NCBI GenBank assembly: GCA_021300575.1
Contig: JAJTDM010000049.1
Coordinates: 1-64,000, forward strand
From: Rubrivivax sp.
GTDB taxonomy: Bacteria > Pseudomonadota > Gammaproteobacteria > Burkholderiales > Burkholderiaceae_C
Length of the DNA: 64,000 nucleotides
Direction: 5' to 3'
The first letter of the stretch is position 1. Every line of letters starts with the position of its first letter. Positions 54,313-64,000 of this stretch are shown piece after piece. The notes under the pieces were generated by a model. It was not told where the DNA came from. It searched no databases and worked only from the letters and a program-made list of their open reading frames with translations. Made by a program: the position numbers and the translations under genes.

Positions 54313-56823
54313 ATGAAACGATACGTGCTGCGCCTGGACGAGGTGGCGATGGATGATGTGCCGCTGGTGGGCGGCAAGACCGCGTCCATCGGTGAGCTGA
54401 TGCGCACACTCGGCCCCCTGGGCGTGCGTGTGCCGCCGGGCTTTGCGGTCACGGCGCAAGCCTTTCGCGACATGATCGAAGCCGCCGGCGCCGCGCCGCG
54501 CCTGCACGCCCTGCTGGACCGCCTGGACAAAGCTGACAGCGCCGCCCTTGCCCGCGCTGGCGCACAAGCCCGCGCCCTCGTGAACGCCTGCCCCATGCCC
54601 GTGGCGGTGGAGGCGGCGCTGCGCGGCGCCTGGCGCGCCCTGGCGCAGCAGTGCGCCGAGCCCGACCTGCGGGTGGCCGTGCGCAGTTCGGCCACGGCCG
54701 AAGACCTGCCGCACGCCAGCTTCGCCGGCCAGCACGAGAGCTTCCTGAACGTGGCCGGCGAGGACGCCGTGGTGGACGCCGTGCGGCGCTGCCAGGCATC
54801 GCTGTTCACCGACCGTGCCATCGCCTACCGCATCGACCAGGGCTTTGACCACTTCCAGGTGGCCTTGTCGGTGGCCGTGATGAAGATGGTGCGCAGCGAC
54901 CTGGCCGCCAGCGGCGTGGCCTTCACGCTGGACACTGAATCCGGCCACCCCGACGTGGTGCGCATCGACGCCGCCTGGGGGCTGGGCGAGGCCGTGGTGC
55001 AGGGCAGCGTGGACCCAGACGAGTTCGTGGTGCACAAGCCCACCTACCGCCTCGGCACGCGAGCCGTGCTGAGCCACCGCATCGGCGCCAAGCAGACACG
55101 GGTGGTGCTGGCGCCCGGCGGGATCCTCACCGAGCCCGTGCCGGAGGCGGACCGGCTGCGGCCCTGCCTCAGCGACGAGCAGGTGCTGGCCCTGAGCGGC
55201 ATGGCGCTGCGCATCGAAGAACACTACAGCCAGCGCGCCGGCCACTGGTGCCCCATGGACGTGGAGTGGGCGCAGGACGGGCCGGAAGGGCCGCTCTACA
55301 TCGTGCAGGCCAGGCCGGAGACGGTGGCTTCGCAGCAGGCCGCCTGGGAGATTGAGCGCCACGAGCTCGATGCCCCTGGGCCGCCGGCCAGCGCCACGCT
55401 GCTGCGCGGGCGTGCGATTGGCCAGCGCATTGCGCAGGGCAGCGTGCGCCGCATCGGCCACCCGCGCGACCTGCCCAGCTTCCGCCCGGGCGAGGTGCTG
55501 GTGACCCCCACCACCACGCCCGACTGGGAGCCGGTGATGAAGACGGCCGCGGCCATCGTCACCGAGCACGGCGGACGCACCTGCCACGCCGCCATCGTGG
55601 CGCGCGAGTTGGGCATCCCGGCCTTGGTGGGGGTCCCCGGTGCATGCACCTCGCTGGCCAACGGGCAGGCCGTCACCATCACCTGCGCCGAAGGTGACAC
55701 CGGCCGCGTCATCGACGGGCACTGGCCCTTCCGCACCGAGCGCACGGCGCTCACGAAACTGCCCCAGACCCGGACCCGCCTGATGGTGAACCTGGGCAAC
55801 CCGGGCCTGGCCTTTCGCACGGCGCGTCTGCCCTGCGACGGTGTCGGACTGGCGCGCATGGAATTCATCATCAGCGAGCACATCGGCGCCCACCCCATGG
55901 CGCTGCTGCACCCCGAGCGCATTCGCGACCCCGCCGAGCGGGAGCGGGTGCAGGCCCTGAGCGCCGGGCACGCCGACGGGGCGCGCTGCTTCGTGGAGCG
56001 CCTGGCCGAGGGCATCGCCACCATCGCCGCCGCCTTCTGGCCCCGGCCCGTGACCGTGCGGCTATCAGACTTCAAGAGCAGCGAGTACGCCGCCCTGGCC
56101 GGCGGCCGCGATTTCGAACCGCTGGAAGAGAACCCGATGCTGGGGCTGCGCGGCGCGGCGCGCTACGTGCATGCGTCCTACAGCGAGGCCTTCGCGCTGG
56201 AGTGCGAGGCCATCCTGCGGGTGCGCGAGCACATGGGCCTGAAGAACCTGCAGGTGATGGTGCCGTTCGTGCGCCGTCTGGAAGAAGCGCGGCAGGTGTT
56301 GGCCGCCATGGCCGCGCATGGGCTGGCCCGTTCCTCATCGCCACCCGGCACCGCTGGCAACGGCGACGCCGCTGCCCAGGCTGGCGCCGCCACCGCCCGC
56401 ACGCCAGCGCAGCCGTCTGAAGGCTTGTCGATCATCATGATGTGCGAGATCCCGAACAACGTGATCCTGATCGACGAGTTCGCGGCGCTGTTCGATGGCT
56501 TTTCCATCGGCAGCAACGACCTGACGCAACTCACGCTGGGCGTGGACCGCGACAGCGCTCTGGTATCCGCCGCCTTCGACGAACGCGACCCGGGCATGCT
56601 GAAGATGTACCAGTGGGCCATCGAGGGCGCGCACCGGCATGGGCGCACGGTGGGCATCTGCGGCCAGGCGCCGTCAGATCACCCAGGCCTGGCCGCGCGC
56701 CTGGTGGCCCTGGGCATCGACAGCCTCAGCCTGTCAGCCGACCGGCTGCTGGCCACGTGGCAGCAACTGGCGGCGCTGGAGGCCACCGCGGCGCCCACTT
56801 CAGGGGCCTCGGCAAAAGGCTGA
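54313..56823 (+). CDS. ppsA: phosphoenolpyruvate synthase
   Basis: An 836-residue enzyme making PEP from pyruvate and ATP for gluconeogenesis. AGGAGG stands nine bases before the ATG at 54313. The ATP-grasp domain has VPLVGGKTASIGEL and VRSSATAEDLPHASFAGQHESFLNV; the phosphohistidine lies in EHGGRTCHAAIVARELGIPALVG; the PEP-binding barrel has VRLSDFKSSEYA, NPMLGLRGAARY, MMCEIPNN, IGSNDLTQLTLGVDRD and GICGQAPSDHP with the catalytic Cys. An Ala/Gly-rich insert of about 30 residues (after HGLARSSSPPG) is absent from the E. coli enzyme (792 residues). The usual PEP-synthase regulatory gene is not adjacent. Confidence 0.95.
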   Translation: MKRYVLRLDEVAMDDVPLVGGKTASIGELMRTLGPLGVRVPPGFAVTAQAFRDMIEAAGAAPRLHALLDRLDKADSAALARAGAQARALVNACPMPVAVEAALRGAWRALAQQCAEPDLRVAVRSSATAEDLPHASFAGQHESFLNVAGEDAVVDAVRRCQASLFTDRAIAYRIDQGFDHFQVALSVAVMKMVRSDLAASGVAFTLDTESGHPDVVRIDAAWGLGEAVVQGSVDPDEFVVHKPTYRLGTRAVLSHRIGAKQTRVVLAPGGILTEPVPEADRLRPCLSDEQVLALSGMALRIEEHYSQRAGHWCPMDVEWAQDGPEGPLYIVQARPETVASQQAAWEIERHELDAPGPPASATLLRGRAIGQRIAQGSVRRIGHPRDLPSFRPGEVLVTPTTTPDWEPVMKTAAAIVTEHGGRTCHAAIVARELGIPALVGVPGACTSLANGQAVTITCAEGDTGRVIDGHWPFRTERTALTKLPQTRTRLMVNLGNPGLAFRTARLPCDGVGLARMEFIISEHIGAHPMALLHPERIRDPAERERVQALSAGHADGARCFVERLAEGIATIAAAFWPRPVTVRLSDFKSSEYAALAGGRDFEPLEENPMLGLRGAARYVHASYSEAFALECEAILRVREHMGLKNLQVMVPFVRRLEEARQVLAAMAAHGLARSSSPPGTAGNGDAAAQAGAATARTPAQPSEGLSIIMMCEIPNNVILIDEFAALFDGFSIGSNDLTQLTLGVDRDSALVSAAFDERDPGMLKMYQWAIEGAHRHGRTVGICGQAPSDHPGLAARLVALGIDSLSLSADRLLATWQQLAALEATAAPTSGASAKG

Positions 56824-56852
56824 GGCCCGCCCCACCTGGCCAGGCTGAATCC

Positions 56853-58678
<1,826 letters not shown>

Positions 58679-58682
<4 letters not shown>

Positions 58683-59623
58683 GGGGGGCTGGGTTCGGCC
58701 AGCAAGGCCTGCACCTCGACGGGGCTCAAGAGGCGGTCAGCGATCAACTCGCCACCGGTGATGTGCGCACTGCCCAGAAAGGCGCGCGGCTGGGGACCAT
58801 AGACACGGACGGCCGGCATGTCGTCCAGACGGACACGACGGCGCAGGCCGGACAGAAAGCGGCCGGCCTCGTCATCGGGCAAGCGAATCTCGGGCCAGGA
58901 TTGCAGCAGGGCGTCGGCCGGGCGCAACAGGGCGTCCCGCGCAGACTCTTCCAGGGCGGCCAGGGCCTCCAGCGTGAGGGCCTGCTCCACCTGCAGCGGG
59001 CCGCTGGCGGTGCGCCGCAGGCCGGACAGGTGGGCGCCGCAGCCCAGCAATTCGCCCAGGTCCTGGGCCAGGGTGCGCACGTAGGTGCCCTTGCTGCAGT
59101 GCACGTCCAGCACCAGCGTGGGGCCGCTCCACTGCAGCACCTCCAGCCGGTGGATGCGCACGCGGCGGGGCTGGCGCTCGATCTCGATGCCGGCCCGCGC
59201 GTACTCGTACAGGGCCTTGCCCTGGTGCTTCAGGGCCGACTGCATGGGCGGCACCTGCTCGATCTCACCCGTCAGGCGCTCGATGCTGGCCTGCAGCAGC
59301 GCAGCGTCAAACGTCACAGGGCGCTCCTGCAAGACCTCGCCCTCGCGGTCACCGCCCACGCGGGTCTGCCCCAGGTGCAGGGTGGCGCGGTAGGCCTTGT
59401 CGGCCTCCAGGCTGACCTGCGCGAACTTGGTGGCCGCACCAAAGCACAGGGGCAGCAGGCCAGAGGCCAGCGGGTCCAGCGTGCCGGTGTGTCCGGCCTT
59501 CTCGGCGCGCAGCAGCCGCTTGGCCTTGTACAGCGCGTCCTGGCTGCTCAGGCCCACGGGCTTGTCCAGCAGCAGCACGCCGTGCACCGGCCGGCGCACC
59601 ACCTTGGTTCCCTGCGTGGCCAT
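58679..59623 (-). CDS. truB: tRNA pseudouridine(55) synthase
   Basis: A 314-residue enzyme making the T-loop pseudouridine 55 of tRNAs. [42 protein letters not shown] with the catalytic Asp, YRATLHLG, and [30 protein letters not shown] are diagnostic; a PUA-like C-terminus follows. The ATG at 59623 shares one base with the rbfA stop. Confidence 0.96.
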
Positions 59624-59991
59624 CAGTCCTCGCGGGCGCGCTGCGCGTTGGCCTTGGTGATCAAGGCGCTCAGGTCGGCCGCACGTTCGGTGGTGCGGTC
59701 GAACTGGAAGTGCAGCGTCGGCACGGTGTGGATGGCCAGCCGCTTGAACAGGCCATTGCGCAGCCAGCCGGCGGCCTCGTTGAGGCCGGCTTCGGTTTCA
59801 GCGGGGTCGCCCACCAGCAACGAGAAGTACACCTTCGCATGCGCGTAGTCGGGCGTGACCTCCACGGCATTGAGCGTGATCATGCCCACGCGCGGATCCT
59901 TCAGCTCGCGCACCAACTCCGCCAGATCGCGCTGGATCTGATCAGCCACGCGGAAGCCGCGGTTGGGGGTGGAGCGCTTGTGTCGTGTCAT
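59623..59991 (-). CDS. rbfA: 30S ribosome-binding factor A
   Basis: A 122-residue 16S maturation factor with a KH-like fold. The ATG at 59991 gives [49 protein letters not shown] and [19 protein letters not shown] follow. The residues before the chosen start in the longer reading (60018) are not conserved. It lies between infB and truB in the standard order. Confidence 0.94.
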   Translation of the reverse strand: MTRHKRSTPNRGFRVADQIQRDLAELVRELKDPRVGMITLNAVEVTPDYAHAKVYFSLLVGDPAETEAGLNEAAGWLRNGLFKRLAIHTVPTLHFQFDRTTERAADLSALITKANAQRARED

Positions 59992-60019
59992 GGGCTTTTG
60001 CGTCCTCTTGAAGTGCAAA

Positions 60020-60045
60020 CCCCGCCTTCCGGGTGGTTGGCGGGG
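60020..60045 (-). other. hairpin in the infB-rbfA intergenic gap
   Basis: A perfect 7-bp inverted repeat (CCCCGCC / GGCGGGG) with a 12-base loop lies in the 77-base gap between the infB stop and the rbfA start. No T-run follows on the minus strand. It could be a partial terminator or an RNA-processing/stabilising site that tunes rbfA expression. Confidence 0.4.
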
Positions 60046-60068
60046 CTGCAGCCGAGGCCAACGCCGCG

Positions 60069-62963
60069 TTACAGCGTGCGGGCGACTTCCTTGACCTCGA
60101 AGAACTCCAGCTGATCACCTTCCTTGATGTCGTTGTAGTTCTTCAGCTTGATGCCGCACTCGAAGCCTTCCTTGACCTCGCGCACATCGTCCTTCATGCG
60201 CTTGAGAGACTCCAACTCGCCCGTGTAGATCACCACGTTGTCGCGCAGCAGACGGAAGCGGGCGTTGCGGGTGGCCTGGCCAGCGGTGACCATGCAACCG
60301 GCCACGGTGCCGATCTTGGAGGCCACGAACACGGTGCGGATCTCGGCGGTGCCGATGACTTCTTCCTTCTGCTCCGGTGCCAGCATGCCTTCCATGGCCG
60401 CCTTCACCTCGTCCACCGCGTCGTAGATGATGTTGTAGTAACGCAAATCCACGCCGTTGCCTTCGGCCAGCTTGCGCGCACCGGCATCGGCCCGGGTGTT
60501 GAAGCCGATGATGACGGCCTTGGAGGCGATGGCCAGATTGACGTCGCTCTCGGAGATGCCGCCGACGGCCGCATGCACGATCTGCACCTTCACCTCGGTC
60601 GTGCTCAGCTTGACAAGCGATTGCGCCAGGGCCTCCTGCGAACCCTGCACATCGGCCTTGACGATCAGCGCCAGGGTCTGCGCCTGGCCTTCGCCCATCT
60701 GGTCGAACATGTTCTCCAGCTTGGCGGCCTGGCGCTTGTTCAGCGTGACTTCGCGGTACTTGCCCTGGCGGAAGGTGGCGATCTCGCGTGCCCGACGTTC
60801 GTCGGCCAGCACCATGAACTCGTCGCCGGCAGACGGCACCTCGGTCAGGCCCTGGATCTCCACGGGAATCGAGGGGCCGGCAGCCTGCGTGGGCTTGCCG
60901 TCTTCGTCCAGCATGGCGCGCACGCGGCCATAGCTGGAGCCGGCCAGCACCACATCCCCGCGCTTGAGCGTGCCGCTTTGCACCAGCACGGTGGCCACGG
61001 GGCCGCGCCCCTTGTCCAGCTTGGCTTCAATCACCAGGCCCTTGGCTGCGGCTTCGGTGGGCGCCTTCAGCTCCAGCACTTCGGCCTGCAGCAGCACCTG
61101 CTCCAGCAGATCGTCCACGCCCTGGCCGGTCTTGGCCGAGACCGGGACAAAGGGAGACTCACCACCGAAATCCTCGGGGACGACCTGCTCGGCCACGAGT
61201 TCGCTCTTCAGGCGCTCCACGTTGGCCTCGGGCTTGTCGATCTTGTTCATGGCCACGACGATGGGCACGCCCGCAGCCTTCGCATGGTGGATGGCCTCCT
61301 TGGTCTGGGGCATGACGCCGTCGTCAGCGGCCACCACCAGGATGACGATGTCGGTCGCCTTGGCACCGCGGGCGCGCATGGCCGTGAAGGCGGCGTGGCC
61401 CGGCGTGTCCAGGAAGGTGATCATCCCGCGCGGCGTCTCCACGTGGTAGGCCCCGATGTGCTGCGTGATGCCCCCAGCCTCGCCCGCAGCCACGCGGGCA
61501 CGGCGGATGTAGTCCAGCAGCGAGGTCTTGCCGTGGTCCACGTGGCCCATGACGGTGACCACAGGAGCGCGGTTCAGTTCCTCAGCCGACTGCGCGGCCT
61601 GTTCTTCCTCGGTGAAGGCTTCCGGATCGTCGAGCTTGGCCGCCAGCGCCTTGTGGCCCATTTCCTCGACCACGATCATCGCGGTCTCCTGGTCCAGCTG
61701 TTGGTTGATGGTGACCATCTGGCCCAGCTTCATCAGCTGCTTGATCACCTCGCTGGCCTTGACGCTCATCTTGTGGGCCAGATCGGCCACGCTGATGGTC
61801 TCGGGCACGTGCACTTCCTGCACCTGCTGCTCGGCCGGCGCCGCGAAGGTCGAGCCTTCATCGCGCTCGCCCCGGCGGCCACCGCGCGGCGAGCGCCATC
61901 CGCCCCTTGCACCGCCCGTGTCACCCCGGGTCTTGAGCGCGCGCTTCTTGGCCGCATCGTCGGCCCAGCTGGAGGACAGCTTCTCGCTCTTGACCTGTTT
62001 CTTCTCGCCCGGCTTGGGCGCGGCGGCAGCAGGCGCACCCGGCTTGGCGGCTGGCTTGTGAATGGTGCCCTTGATACCGGCTGCTTCCGCAGGCTTGGGT
62101 TCCTCGGGCTTCTTGGCCACCTGCACCGAGCGGGGCCGCGACATCATCTCGCGGATGGCCGCCGCCTCGGTCTCGGCCTTGCGCCGCCGTGCGTCTGAAT
62201 CAGCCTGCGCCTGGCGCGCAAGGGCATCGGCATCGGCAGCCTTGACCACTCGCAGGCCCGCCTTGACGGGCTCGGCCAGGGCCGGGGCCGGCGCCGGGGC
62301 GACCGGCGCCGCAGGTGCAGCGGCCGTCGTGGGCGCGGGGGCAGGGGCAGGTGCAGCAACCGGGGCTGCTGGCGCAGCCTCGGGGGTGGCCGCAGCCGCC
62401 CGAGCCTGGGCTTCAGCCGCCGCGCGTGCCGCGGCCTCGGCAGCTTCCGCAGCCTGGCGCTCAGCCGCCTCACGAGCCGCTGCTTCAGCGGCCTCGCGCT
62501 CACGCTGGGCCTGGGCCTCGGCCTGACGCTGCCGCTCGGCGGCGTCTTCCATCTGGCGCTGCAACAGCGCGGCCTGTGATGCGGCCTCCGCATCTCGGCG
62601 TGCCTGTTCCTCGGCGTCGATCACCGGAACGGGCGGCGCAGCCTCCTCGGCCGCCGGGGCCTCATCGCGCTTGACGAAGGTGCGCTTCTTGCGCACTTCC
62701 ACCTGGATGGTGCGCGCCTTGCCCGAGGCGTCAGCCTGCTTGATCTCGCTGGTGCTCTTGCGGGTCAGGACGATCTTCTTGCGCTCGGTGCTGGCGGTGC
62801 CGTGCGAGGTGCGCAGGTACTCGAGCAGGCGTTCCTTGTCCCCATCGGTGAGCGCGTCGTCGGGCGAAGCCTTGGCCACCCCGGCGGAATGCAACTGCTC
62901 GAGCAGGGTGGAAGTCGGCCGGTTGAGCTGCGCGGCAAACTGGGCGACGGTGGTCACTGCCAT
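60069..62963 (-). CDS. infB: translation initiation factor IF-2
   Basis: A 964-residue GTPase that places initiator tRNA on the ribosome. The N-terminus has the IF2_N helix-turn-helix ([24 protein letters not shown]), an Ala/Glu/Pro-rich linker (about 100-330), a second IF2_N segment ([21 protein letters not shown]), then the G domain with [44 protein letters not shown] and SAKTGQG. Domains II-IV are complete, ending in [23 protein letters not shown]. Between nusA and rbfA in the canonical operon. Confidence 0.97.
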   Translation of the reverse strand: MAVTTVAQFAAQLNRPTSTLLEQLHSAGVAKASPDDALTDGDKERLLEYLRTSHGTASTERKKIVLTRKSTSEIKQADASGKARTIQVEVRKKRTFVKRDEAPAAEEAAPPVPVIDAEEQARRDAEAASQAALLQRQMEDAAERQRQAEAQAQREREAAEAAAREAAERQAAEAAEAAARAAAEAQARAAAATPEAAPAAPVAAPAPAPAPTTAAAPAAPVAPAPAPALAEPVKAGLRVVKAADADALARQAQADSDARRRKAETEAAAIREMMSRPRSVQVAKKPEEPKPAEAAGIKGTIHKPAAKPGAPAAAAPKPGEKKQVKSEKLSSSWADDAAKKRALKTRGDTGGARGGWRSPRGGRRGERDEGSTFAAPAEQQVQEVHVPETISVADLAHKMSVKASEVIKQLMKLGQMVTINQQLDQETAMIVVEEMGHKALAAKLDDPEAFTEEEQAAQSAEELNRAPVVTVMGHVDHGKTSLLDYIRRARVAAGEAGGITQHIGAYHVETPRGMITFLDTPGHAAFTAMRARGAKATDIVILVVAADDGVMPQTKEAIHHAKAAGVPIVVAMNKIDKPEANVERLKSELVAEQVVPEDFGGESPFVPVSAKTGQGVDDLLEQVLLQAEVLELKAPTEAAAKGLVIEAKLDKGRGPVATVLVQSGTLKRGDVVLAGSSYGRVRAMLDEDGKPTQAAGPSIPVEIQGLTEVPSAGDEFMVLADERRAREIATFRQGKYREVTLNKRQAAKLENMFDQMGEGQAQTLALIVKADVQGSQEALAQSLVKLSTTEVKVQIVHAAVGGISESDVNLAIASKAVIIGFNTRADAGARKLAEGNGVDLRYYNIIYDAVDEVKAAMEGMLAPEQKEEVIGTAEIRTVFVASKIGTVAGCMVTAGQATRNARFRLLRDNVVIYTGELESLKRMKDDVREVKEGFECGIKLKNYNDIKEGDQLEFFEVKEVARTL

Positions 62964-63027
62964 GGGGGGAGGTCCTTCGGTGTCCGGGCCGTATGCGGTC
63001 GGAGGGTGGGCAGGCTGTCGATGACGG

Positions 63028-64000
63028 TCAGGCGGTGAACCAATGCTCGCGCGCCTTCATGATCAGGTCGCGGGCCTGTGCGTCGTCCAGGCCGACCATC
63101 TCGGTGAGTTCGTCCACCGCCAGATCGGCCAGGTCGTCACGGGTGTGCACACCGCCTGCGGCCAGCTTGCCGATCAGATCGGTGCTCATGCCCTCCAGGT
63201 CGCGCAGGTCCTGCGACACATCGTCGACCTTTTCTTCCTTCTGGATCTCCATCGTCAGCAGCGCATCGCGGGCCCGGGTGCGCAACTCGTTGATGGTGTC
63301 CTCGTCGAAGGATTCGATCTCCAGCATCTCCTGCAGCGGCACGTAGGCCACTTCCTCCAGGCTGGTGAAGCCCTCGGCGATCAGGATGTCGGCCACCTCT
63401 TCATCGACGTCCAGCTTGTCGACGAAGACACGGCGAACGGAGTCGGACTCCTCGGCCACCTTGGCCTGGGATTCCTCGGCCGTCATGATGTTGATGCGCC
63501 AGCCGGTCAAGTCGGAGGCCAGTCGCACGTTCTGTCCGCCCCGGCCGATGGCGATGGCGAGGTTCTCCTCGTCCACCACGACGTCCATGGCGTGCTTCTC
63601 CTCGTCCACGACGATGGACTGCACATTGGCCGGCGCCAGGGCGCCGATCACGAACTGCGCCGGGTCGTCGGACCACAGCACGATGTCCACGCGCTCACCC
63701 GCGAGCTCGTTCGTCACGGCGGTGACGCGTGAGCCCCGCACACCCACGCAGGTGCCGATGGGATCCACACGGCGGTCATGCGAGACCACGGCGATCTTGG
63801 CGCGCGAACCCGGGTCACGCGCACAACTCTTGATCTCCAGCAGGCCCTGCTCGATCTCGGGCACTTCCTGGGCGAACAGCTCGATCATGAAGCCCGGCGC
63901 GCTGCGCGACAGCATGATCTGGGCACCGCGCTGGGTGGGGTCCACGCCTGCGATCACGGCACGTACCCGGTCACCTGTGCGCAGGTTCTCCTTCGGGATC
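63028..64000 (-). CDS. nusA: transcription termination/antitermination protein NusA, C-terminal part
   Basis: The gene enters from the right edge; about 324 residues to the stop at 63028 are visible. The S1-domain end ([20 protein letters not shown]), two KH domains ([15 protein letters not shown] and [21 protein letters not shown]), and two C-terminal acidic repeat domains ([25 protein letters not shown] and [25 protein letters not shown]) identify NusA. It binds RNA polymerase and nascent RNA in pausing, termination and rRNA antitermination. The start lies outside the window. Confidence 0.96.
   Translation of the reverse strand, partial: IPKENLRTGDRVRAVIAGVDPTQRGAQIMLSRSAPGFMIELFAQEVPEIEQGLLEIKSCARDPGSRAKIAVVSHDRRVDPIGTCVGVRGSRVTAVTNELAGERVDIVLWSDDPAQFVIGALAPANVQSIVVDEEKHAMDVVVDEENLAIAIGRGGQNVRLASDLTGWRINIMTAEESQAKVAEESDSVRRVFVDKLDVDEEVADILIAEGFTSLEEVAYVPLQEMLEIESFDEDTINELRTRARDALLTMEIQKEEKVDDVSQDLRDLEGMSTDLIGKLAAGGVHTRDDLADLAVDELTEMVGLDDAQARDLIMKAREHWFTA

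Noticed and set aside
60069..62198. A 721-residue plus-strand reading opposite infB
   Set aside because: His/Leu-rich shadow of a certain infB; high GC leaves antisense frames open.

Overview
The window looks like chromosome of a high-GC betaproteobacterium of the order Burkholderiales, probably near Comamonadaceae/Sphaerotilaceae. The supports are an EarP rhamnosyltransferase next to an EF-P with Arg32, a TctC (Bug-type) solute receptor, the order hupB - tRNA-Val - ppiD, and the block nusA-infB-rbfA-truB-typA. Genus assignment is inference.

Layout. 1-10.6 kb (minus strand): a SapC-family gene followed by a giant LEPR-XLL repeat protein that runs off the left edge and carries one frame break near 3640. 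Its large module (about 5.3-5.9 kb) is present twice, each copy with a block of LPxL/LNLPG repeats. 10.9-13.6 kb: a 7TMR-DISM lipoprotein-like histidine kinase facing an OmpR-type response regulator. 13.9-17.7 kb: a small accessory group (NodU/CmcH carbamoyltransferase, Fe(II)/2OG oxygenase coupled to a JmjC/cupin oxygenase, stand-alone nucleotidyltransferase) next to the 3' end of tRNA-His. 17.8-25 kb: tRNA-His, ppiD, tRNA-Val, hupB, a tartrate dehydrogenase, an EamA transporter, a 5'-truncated pgsA, and uvrC. 25-34 kb: earP, efp, a DUF3445 gene overlapping mnmC, a small basic protein, rpiA, pyrD and a TPR/glycosyltransferase-like gene.

34-43 kb: gamma-glutamyltransferase, scoAB, thioesterase, YceH, SDR, ETF-ubiquinone oxidoreductase, a 51-bp tandem repeat and a MntA/HepT toxin-antitoxin pair. 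42-47 kb: class V aminotransferase, D-amino-acid deaminase-like enzyme, a divergent EamA exporter, dusA. 47.3-52 kb: a sugar-acid operon (talarate/galactarate dehydratase-like enolase, TctC receptor, IlvD/Edd dehydratase, RraA-like protein lacking its active-site segment). 52-57 kb: periplasmic glutathione peroxidase, class II aldolase, SOUL protein, ppsA. 56.8-64 kb: typA, truB, rbfA, infB, nusA (partial).

Most of the window is conserved housekeeping DNA. The parts that stand out are the giant duplicated surface protein with its SapC partner, the carbamoyltransferase/oxygenase/nucleotidyltransferase group, and three lesions that deserve re-sequencing: the giant-gene frame break, the pgsA truncation, and an in-frame loss of about 26 codons in the RraA-like gene. 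No CRISPR array, insertion sequence, integrase or rRNA gene was seen. The only gene-free stretch near 300 bases is 44869-45167, which holds a 10-bp repeat array.
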